This document shows positions 7,620 through 12,660 of a stretch of 12,660 bases of DNA, piece by piece. Each line of letters opens with the position of its first letter. The first letter of the stretch is position 1. A program made the translations under genes and the position numbers. This stretch comes from Actinobacteria bacterium UBA7398 (GTDB lineage Bacteria > Actinomycetota > Actinomycetes > Nanopelagicales > Nanopelagicaceae), in NCBI GenBank assembly GCA_002470135.1, contig DKNC01000043.1, positions 1 to 12,660 of the forward strand, in the 5' to 3' direction. The notes under the pieces were generated by a model. It ran no database searches. It worked only from the letters and a program-made list of their open reading frames with translations, and was not told the origin of the DNA.

Positions 7620-8062
7620 AGGCAGTCATCGCACTTGGTGCTAATTTAGGTGACCCTGTTTCTCAATTAGAAAATGCGGTGCTAGAAATAACCAAAGAGC
7701 TTTTTGTAATTTCGGTTTCAAATTTTATTGAGACGGAACCAATAGATGCGCCTGGCCAACCAAAATATTTCAACGGGGTTCTGATCGCGCATTCTGAGAT
7801 GAAACCCCTTGATTTACTGCATTTATTACAGAGAATTGAGAAAATGGGTGGCCGAGAAAGATCGATCAAGAATGCGGCGAGAACGATAGATATTGATTTA
7901 ATTTCTTACGGCGAAATCTTTCTCGATACTGCGGAATTGACCTTGCCACACCCACGGGCGCACTTACGCGTATTTGTGCTTGAACCTTGGCTGAGTATCG
8001 ATGGTGATGGGGTACTTCCTGGTCATGGTGAAATAAAAAAATTGTTGGCTGCCCTGCATTAG
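7616..8062 (+). CDS. folK: 6-hydroxymethyl-7,8-dihydropterin pyrophosphokinase
   Basis: Transfers pyrophosphate from ATP to 6-hydroxymethyl-dihydropterin, making the substrate of FolP. The 148-residue protein is slightly shorter than the E. coli enzyme but keeps its key parts: ALGANLGDP at the N-terminus, ETEPIDAPGQPKYFNG (39–54) for pterin binding, and RTIDIDL with the magnesium ligands Asp92 and Asp94. LPHPRAHLR has His112 and Arg118 six residues apart, as in the E. coli pair H115/R121. It is the last gene of the folate block. Its start overlaps folB by 4 nt with no visible ribosome site, so coupling is likely. The folK C-terminal codons also contain the -35-like part of the candidate panC promoter. 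Confidence 0.96.
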   Translation: MKAVIALGANLGDPVSQLENAVLEITKELFVISVSNFIETEPIDAPGQPKYFNGVLIAHSEMKPLDLLHLLQRIEKMGGRERSIKNAARTIDIDLISYGEIFLDTAELTLPHPRAHLRVFVLEPWLSIDGDGVLPGHGEIKKLLAALH

Positions 8063-8073
8063 TTAGGTAGACT
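8045..8073 (+). promoter_or_regulatory. Candidate promoter for panC–nadB–nadC–coaX
   Basis: TTGGCT at 8045–8050 and TAGACT at 8068–8073 are separated by exactly 17 nt, matching a primary-sigma promoter at four of six positions each. Transcription would begin near 8080, leaving a leader of about 34 nt with GGAG at 8104–8107, six bases before the panC ATG. It lies at the only sizeable gap (51 nt) between folK and panC, which suggests the cofactor genes form their own unit. Confidence 0.5.
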
Positions 8074-8113
8074 TTCGACACTGCCCGGTACCCCGAAAGG
8101 ACTGGAGCCTAAA

Positions 8114-8950
8114 ATGAAAGTTATTCAAAGCGCCACTGAACTTTCGCGCGCATTAATCCACCCAATTGCGTTTGTGCCGACTATGGGAGCTTTGCATGCG
8201 GGACATCAGTCGCTGATAAAAAAAGCACGTGAAGTTTCAGAGAATGTAATAGTGAGCGTTTATGTAAACCCGTTGCAATTCGAAAATCAAGAAGATTTAA
8301 CTAGCTATCCAAGTTCACCAAGAGTCGATGAAGAATTAGCCGCGGCAGCCGGCGCCACAATTTTGTGGCGGCCAAATCAATCTGAGCTTTATCCAGACGG
8401 CATAACCAAAATTTCATCAGGCGAGGTTGGCGCGATTTACGAAGGTAATCGTGCCGGACATTTCGATGGGGTGTTGACCGTTGTGCATGCGCTCTTCTCA
8501 AACATTAAACCGACTTGGGCAATATTCGGTGAAAAAGATTTACAACAACTATTCTTAATTAGAAAAATGGCTAGCGAATTTTTTCCAGCGACTAAAGTAT
8601 TAAGTGGCGAAACTATCCGAGAATCATCAGGCTTAGCTCTTTCTTCAAGAAACTCTCGACTTTCAATTGAAAATAGGAATTACGCCACCGTACTTTTTAG
8701 GTCTTTACAAGCTGCCCAATCTCAGCCATCTATTTCCGAAATGAAACGAGAAATGTTGGCAACCTTAAAGAGCGAGCCAAGTTTCACTTTAGATTACGCC
8801 GAAATTATTGATGATACGACCTTCGATTTCGCGGTCGAAGCGAGTAGAAATAAGCGTGCGATCATCGCGGGCTGGATTAATGGCATCCGTTTAATCGACA
8901 ATATGGCCATGCAGAATATTCGCTCAGCATCAGAGGTGGCAGCGATATGA
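8114..8950 (+). CDS. panC: Pantothenate synthetase (pantoate–beta-alanine ligase)
   Basis: Joins pantoate and beta-alanine with ATP to make pantothenate, through a pantoyl-adenylate. The 278-residue protein shows the nucleotidyltransferase motif PTMGALHAGH with His28 and His31. It also has NPLQFENQEDL for pantoate and beta-alanine binding, GHFDGVLTVV at 115–124, GEKDLQQL with Lys141, and the KMSKS-like region LALSSRNSRLS with Ser177-Ser178-Arg179. A clear ribosome site (GGAG, 6-nt spacer) supports ATG 8114. Its stop overlaps nadB by 4 nt. panD, which supplies beta-alanine from aspartate and follows panC in Mycobacterium, is absent here; panB is not in the window either. Confidence 0.97.
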   Translation: MKVIQSATELSRALIHPIAFVPTMGALHAGHQSLIKKAREVSENVIVSVYVNPLQFENQEDLTSYPSSPRVDEELAAAAGATILWRPNQSELYPDGITKISSGEVGAIYEGNRAGHFDGVLTVVHALFSNIKPTWAIFGEKDLQQLFLIRKMASEFFPATKVLSGETIRESSGLALSSRNSRLSIENRNYATVLFRSLQAAQSQPSISEMKREMLATLKSEPSFTLDYAEIIDDTTFDFAVEASRNKRAIIAGWINGIRLIDNMAMQNIRSASEVAAI

Positions 8951-10581
8951 GGTTGCGTGCAGCAAAACCTGGTTGGAGTGCGAAGGCCGATGTTGTAGTA
9001 ATTGGTTCTGGAGTCGCGGGCTTAACAACCGCTCTACAAATTCGCGCACATAATCTTTCAGTTCTATTAGTTACTAAAGCGCGAGTTGATTCTGGATCTA
9101 CAAAATGGGCGCAAGGCGGGATTGCTGCAGCTCTTGGACCTGGTGATACGCCAGATCAACACGAAAAAGATACTTTGGTTGCTGGGGCAGGGCTCTGTGA
9201 TGTGAATGCAGTAAAAGTTTTAGTTAGCGAAGGACCGGAGGCGGTTCGCAAACTGATTGCACGCGGAGCGGTTTTCGATCTTTCTGAAACAGGTGAGATT
9301 GCACTTACTCGCGAAGGCGGCCATTTGCGAAATCGAATTTTGCATGCAGGTGGCGATGCTACTGGAGCTGAAGTTTCCCGTGCGCTACTTGCAGCTGTTA
9401 AAAATGATAATGGAATTGAAGTATTAGAAAACGCTTTAGTAATTGATGCCTTAAAGAATGAAAATGGCGATGTTTGCGGCGTAACACTTCACGTAATCGG
9501 GGCAGGCACAAGAGATGGTGTTGGACAAGCACTTGCCCGTGCAGTTGTTATTGCAACCGGTGGGCTTGGCCAAGTGTTTTCCCAAACCACAAACCCATCA
9601 GTCTCAACTGGTGATGGCGTTGCATTAGCGCTTCGGGCTGGCGCAGATGTAGCAGATGTTGAGTTTATTCAATTTCACCCAACTGTTCTCTGGATTGGTG
9701 ATTCATCGCGTGGTCAACAGCCGCTAATTTCAGAAGCAGTACGCGGCGAAGGTGCTATTTTAAAAAATTTAAAAGGCGAAGCATTTATGAAATATGTGCA
9801 TCCACTTGCGGACTTAGCGCCACGTGACATCGTTGCGAAGGAAATTAGCCGACAAATGCTGTCCAGTGGCAGTAAACATGTTTGGTTAGATGCAACAAAA
9901 ATTCCAGATTTTCCAGAACGATTCCCAACAATTTATCAATCATGTTTGAACCATGGCATAAATCCCACGATCGAATTGATTCCAGTAGCGCCGGCTTCAC
10001 ACTACGCATCAGGCGGCGTGCGCGTAGATTTATTCGGCAGGAGTGCAATTCCAGGGCTTTATGTTTGCGGGGAGAGCGCATGCACTGGTGCGCACGGCGC
10101 TAATCGGTTGGCTTCAAATTCACTGCTCGAAGGCTTGGTGTTCGGCGCTCGGATAGCTGAAAATATTGCGGCTTCGATTCCAGAGTTCAGTGCACCAAAA
10201 CAAAGTAATAGCGTGGAAATTTTATTAGACCCAGTTATTCGCACAGCGTTACAACAAGCGATGTCGCGTGGTGCTGGTGTGGTTCGCTCAAAAGAATCGT
10301 TAGATGAAACTTTAATGACTTTACAAAAACTTGCGCTCTTTACTACCAACGAAGCGAATATTGATTCTTGGGAAACCACAAATCTTTACTACTTAGCCAC
10401 CGCAATCGTGAGATCCGCTTTAGAGCGGAGTGAAAGTCGCGGCTCCCATTGGCGTGCGGACTTTCCTAATGTTTCGCAAGCATGGGAAAAACGGATTCAT
10501 CAACGAATTGATAGCAACGGCACTTGGAGTTCAGAAATTGCAGAATTGGGGGTGACTGATGTTTTCTCCACAACTAAGTAA
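8947..10581 (+). CDS. nadB: L-aspartate oxidase
   Basis: FAD enzyme oxidising L-aspartate to iminoaspartate, the first step of de novo NAD synthesis. The 544-residue length is close to the E. coli enzyme. The FAD-binding motif VVVIGSGVAG is at 16–25 and STKWAQGGIAAA at 51–62. The catalytic region includes TREGGH (121–126), RILHAGGDATG (130–140), His244 in FIQFHPT, Arg293 in PRDIVA, His352 in ASHYASGG and Arg387 in GANRLASNSLLEG. These match the substrate-binding residues known for NadB and favour it over succinate dehydrogenase or fumarate reductase flavoproteins. A good ribosome site, AGAGGTG at 8932–8938, lies 8 nt before the ATG. nadA (quinolinate synthase), needed for the pathway, is not in the window. 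Confidence 0.96.
   Translation: MRLRAAKPGWSAKADVVVIGSGVAGLTTALQIRAHNLSVLLVTKARVDSGSTKWAQGGIAAALGPGDTPDQHEKDTLVAGAGLCDVNAVKVLVSEGPEAVRKLIARGAVFDLSETGEIALTREGGHLRNRILHAGGDATGAEVSRALLAAVKNDNGIEVLENALVIDALKNENGDVCGVTLHVIGAGTRDGVGQALARAVVIATGGLGQVFSQTTNPSVSTGDGVALALRAGADVADVEFIQFHPTVLWIGDSSRGQQPLISEAVRGEGAILKNLKGEAFMKYVHPLADLAPRDIVAKEISRQMLSSGSKHVWLDATKIPDFPERFPTIYQSCLNHGINPTIELIPVAPASHYASGGVRVDLFGRSAIPGLYVCGESACTGAHGANRLASNSLLEGLVFGARIAENIAASIPEFSAPKQSNSVEILLDPVIRTALQQAMSRGAGVVRSKESLDETLMTLQKLALFTTNEANIDSWETTNLYYLATAIVRSALERSESRGSHWRADFPNVSQAWEKRIHQRIDSNGTWSSEIAELGVTDVFSTTK
10548..10555 (+). promoter_or_regulatory. Ribosome binding site of nadC inside nadB
   Basis: GGGGGTGA lies within the 3' end of nadB, three bases before the ATG at 10559. 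It fixes the nadC start even though that start is 23 nt upstream of the nadB stop and in another frame. Confidence 0.65.
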
Positions 10582-11437
10582 GAAAATTGCAGACTATGGA
10601 TTAACCGAAGCAAGTATCAGTGATTTAATTAAACTTGCGCTCGCAGAAGATTTAGCTGGCGGTAGCGATGTTACGAGCAATGCCACAGTAACACCGGAGC
10701 AAATATCAACTGCCGAGTTTCGCAATCGCAAGCCAGGTGTTATTTCTGGACTATTGGTAGCGGTGGCCGTCCTAGAACATTGCGGAATTAATGATTACGA
10801 ATTATTGATTTCAGAAGGTGACTTAGCCCCAGCTAATTCGGCGTTAATCAGAGTTAAAGGGAACACGAGAGCCATTTTGTTATCCGAACGTACTGCGCTT
10901 AATTTTCTGGGAAAGCTAAGTGGAATTAGTACTCTGACAAAAGTTTGGGTCAGCGAAGTTTCGGAATTCAAAACTAAGATTCGTGATACTCGAAAAACCA
11001 CACCGGGTTATCGTGAATTAGAAAAATTTGCGGTTCGAATGGGTGGTGGCACCAATCACCGAATGTCACTTTCCGATGCGGCGCTAATTAAAGATAATCA
11101 TGTGCAAGCTGCGGGTGGTGCAGCCAGCGCATTTAATCAAGTTTTAACTAAAAACCCGACCCTGCCAATTGAAATTGAAGTGGACACGATTGCGCAATTG
11201 AATGAAATTTTAAATTTAAACGTTGATCTGGCGATGCTCGATAACATGTCACCAGATCAATGTCGCGCTGCAGTCGCGCTGGTTGCTGGGAAATTCAAAT
11301 TAGAAGCATCAGGCGGAATTACTTTAGAAAACGCGAAAAGTTATGCAGCGACCGGCGTTGATTATTTGGCAATCGGAGCGCTAACCCACTCTGCTACAAA
11401 CCTTGATATCGGACTCGACTTCTTAGGAGATAACTAA
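10559..11437 (+). CDS. nadC: Nicotinate-nucleotide pyrophosphorylase (quinolinate phosphoribosyltransferase, decarboxylating)
   Basis: Turns quinolinate and PRPP into nicotinate mononucleotide plus CO2, feeding NAD synthesis. The 292-residue protein keeps the family motifs: ALAEDLAGGSDVTS (27–40), Arg111 in ERTALNFLGKLSGI, Arg145-Lys146 in DTRKTTPGYR, GGGTNHR with His167 and Arg168, Lys178 in LIKDNH, Glu207 in EIEVDT, Asp228 in MLDNM, and the phosphate-binding end SGGIT plus AIGALTHS. These correspond to the catalytic basic and acidic residues of the mycobacterial enzyme. The start is set by the internal ribosome site in nadB. The stop overlaps coaX by one base (TAATG). Confidence 0.97.
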   Translation: MFSPQLSKKIADYGLTEASISDLIKLALAEDLAGGSDVTSNATVTPEQISTAEFRNRKPGVISGLLVAVAVLEHCGINDYELLISEGDLAPANSALIRVKGNTRAILLSERTALNFLGKLSGISTLTKVWVSEVSEFKTKIRDTRKTTPGYRELEKFAVRMGGGTNHRMSLSDAALIKDNHVQAAGGAASAFNQVLTKNPTLPIEIEVDTIAQLNEILNLNVDLAMLDNMSPDQCRAAVALVAGKFKLEASGGITLENAKSYAATGVDYLAIGALTHSATNLDIGLDFLGDN

Positions 11438-12213
11438 TGCTACTTACCATTGATGTGGGAAACACCAATACAGTTCTTGGAATTTTTGATGGTGACGAAT
11501 TAATCCAGTCATGGCGAGTGAAGACTGATCCACGCGACACTTCGGATGAATTGTGGTTGCAATATCGCTCTCTTATTGAAGGTTATAAAGTTGATGGTTT
11601 GGCAATTTGTTCAACTGTTCCAGCTATATTACGAGAGATCCGCACCATGATTGCAACTTATTTTTCGGACATTCGCTGCACAATTATTGAACCAGGCACG
11701 AAGACTGGGGTCCCACTGTTGGTTGATAATCCAAAAGAAATCGGCGCAGACCGAATTGTAAATACGCTCGCAGCTTTTACTTTATACGGCGATAAAGGAC
11801 CTTGCATAGTTGTTGATTTTGGAACTTCGACAAATCTAGATGTGGTTTCACCAAAAGGAGAATTCTTAGGTGGCGCACTTGCCCCTGGGATTGAAATTTC
11901 TGTCGATGCGCTAGCTGCCCGAGCTGCACAATTGCGAAAAGTTGAATTAATAAGACCAAAGTCGGTAATTGGTAAAAATACCGTAGAAGCTTTGCAATCT
12001 GGAACTATCTTTGGGTTTGCTGGCCAAGTTGATGGTTTAGTTAATCGCATTATTACGGTGTTAGAAAATGATTATCCAGAAACCGAAAACGTATCAATTA
12101 TTGCAACCGGAGGATTAGCGCCTTTGGTTTTAGGAATTAGCGAGATGATTGATTATCACGAACCAGATTTGACCCTCATCGGACTTCGGTTAGTTCATCA
12201 GCGCAACGCTTAG
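11437..12213 (+). CDS. coaX: Type III pantothenate kinase
   Basis: Phosphorylates pantothenate with ATP, the first committed step of CoA synthesis, and so uses the PanC product directly. The 258-residue ASKHA-fold protein has the phosphate loop DVGNTNT (6–12), the pantothenate region GADRIVN with the expected catalytic Asp105, VDFGTSTN with Asp127 at the second phosphate motif, GGALAPGIEIS (145–155) and SVIGKNTVEALQSGTIFGF (176–194). ATGGL near the C-terminus is the adenosine motif. A strong ribosome site, AGGAGA at 11425–11430, lies 6 nt before the ATG inside nadC. Its place between nadC and lysS is the usual actinobacterial one. Confidence 0.96.
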   Translation: MLLTIDVGNTNTVLGIFDGDELIQSWRVKTDPRDTSDELWLQYRSLIEGYKVDGLAICSTVPAILREIRTMIATYFSDIRCTIIEPGTKTGVPLLVDNPKEIGADRIVNTLAAFTLYGDKGPCIVVDFGTSTNLDVVSPKGEFLGGALAPGIEISVDALAARAAQLRKVELIRPKSVIGKNTVEALQSGTIFGFAGQVDGLVNRIITVLENDYPETENVSIIATGGLAPLVLGISEMIDYHEPDLTLIGLRLVHQRNA

Positions 12214-12225
12214 CTTCGCAATGGT

Positions 12226-12231
12226 TAGACT
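12226..12231 (+). promoter_or_regulatory. -10 element for a probably leaderless lysS transcript
   Basis: TAGACT, identical to the -10 proposed for panC, ends 9 nt before the lysS ATG. Transcription would begin at about 12238–12241, leaving almost no leader. There is no Shine-Dalgarno-like run upstream of the ATG and no convincing -35 hexamer. This arrangement matches leaderless actinobacterial promoters. The element is flanked by the short inverted repeat AATGG (12220–12224) and CCATT (12236–12240). Confidence 0.5.
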
Positions 12232-12240
12232 GCAGCCATT

Positions 12241-12660
12241 ATGAACCAGCCAAAACCAGAGGTTGCTGACGATCTTCCAGAGCAGCTTCGGATTCGTCGC
12301 GAAAAGCGCGAAAGCCTGCTTACCCGTGGCATTGAGCCATATCCGGTTGCAGTACCGCGCACCGCATCACTTTCTGAGATTCGCAAGCGTCATAAGGATT
12401 TACCAATTGATGTTGGAACTGGAATTATCGAAAGCCTTACCGGAAGAGTTATCTTCAAACGAGATACTGGGAAATTATGTTTCGCAACGCTCCGCGAAGG
12501 GGATGGCACTGAGTTACAAGCAATGTTTTCGCTAGATAAAGTAGGTGAAGAACTTCTAAATGCTTGGAAGTCCGATGTTGACCTTGGCGACTTAGTAAGC
12601 GTTACCGGTGAAATAATCACTTCAAAGCGCGGCGAACTTTCGATACTGGCAAATAATTAT
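12241..12660 (+). CDS. lysS: Lysyl-tRNA synthetase (class II), N-terminal part, continues beyond window
   Basis: The frame from ATG 12241 is open to the last base, giving 140 residues without a stop. It begins MNQPKPEVADDLPEQLRIRR, with the charged helix and RGIEPYPV segment typical of class II LysRS. From about residue 60 it follows the anticodon-binding OB fold: SLTGRVIFKRDTGKLCFATL, then DGTELQAMF and GDLVSVTGEIITSKRGELSI. Class II motifs 1–3 would lie beyond the window end, so the catalytic core cannot be checked. The enzyme charges tRNA-Lys. lysS after coaX is the known actinobacterial order. The start has no ribosome site but does have a -10-like TAGACT close upstream. Confidence 0.95.
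   Translation, partial: MNQPKPEVADDLPEQLRIRREKRESLLTRGIEPYPVAVPRTASLSEIRKRHKDLPIDVGTGIIESLTGRVIFKRDTGKLCFATLREGDGTELQAMFSLDKVGEELLNAWKSDVDLGDLVSVTGEIITSKRGELSILANNY

Noticed and set aside
11812..11840. CoaX motif DFGTSTN instead of DFGTATT
   Set aside because: This segment is variable in actinobacterial CoaX, and the key Asp is kept along with all other motifs.
12263..12535. 90-codon plus-strand open frame near the window end
   Set aside because: It is out of frame within lysS, whose 140 codons clearly match LysRS.
1..12660. tRNA/rRNA genes, insertion sequences, CRISPR arrays, prophage or attachment sites
   Set aside because: Reading both strands by eye showed continuous housekeeping genes with gaps of at most 99 nt and no repeated blocks, transposase motifs or tRNA-like folds.

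Overview
The window looks like a chromosomal housekeeping region from a low-GC, compact-genome actinobacterium. The gene order tilS–hpt–ftsH–folE–folP–folB–folK–panC–nadB–nadC–coaX–lysS is the actinobacterial one known from Mycobacterium and Streptomyces, and several details are actinobacterial: the MHWR motif in FolP, a RipA-like Cys-His-Glu NlpC/P60 enzyme, and a type III pantothenate kinase next to lysS. The DNA, however, is AT-rich by eye, with many TTA, AAA and ATT codons, and the genes are packed with 1–4 nt overlaps. That suggests a streamlined planktonic lineage such as the freshwater acI group (Nanopelagicales). The lineage is an inference from style, not a database match.

Layout, with every gene on the + strand. 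Positions 1–880 hold the last 28 codons of an ABC transporter ATPase and its overlapping six-helix permease. A 99-nt gap (881–979) carries a weak terminator-like hairpin and a possible ribosome-site-masking hairpin. It is followed by a secreted NlpC/P60 peptidoglycan hydrolase (980–2197). Then come tilS (tRNA-Ile lysidine synthase), hpt (hypoxanthine phosphoribosyltransferase) and ftsH (membrane AAA+ metalloprotease), running to 5826. The folate block folE–folP–folB–folK (5826–8062) follows with almost no spacing and takes GTP to 6-hydroxymethyl-dihydropterin diphosphate and dihydropteroate. A 51-nt gap with a plausible sigma-70-type promoter starts a cofactor block: panC (pantothenate), nadB and nadC (quinolinate route to NAD) and coaX (first step of CoA synthesis), at 8114–12213. 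Finally lysS (lysyl-tRNA synthetase) begins at 12241 and runs off the window end. It is probably a leaderless transcript, with a -10-like TAGACT nine bases before its ATG.

Together the genes supply pterin/folate, pantothenate/CoA and NAD cofactors, purine salvage, tRNA maturation and charging, and membrane/cell-wall quality control. No RNA genes, mobile elements, CRISPR arrays or long repeats were seen, and nothing here amounts to an undescribed system. The points worth a second look are regulatory (leaderless lysS, shared TAGACT elements, Shine-Dalgarno use split between blocks, the nlpC leader hairpin) and metabolic (panC without panD, and nadB/nadC without nadA).
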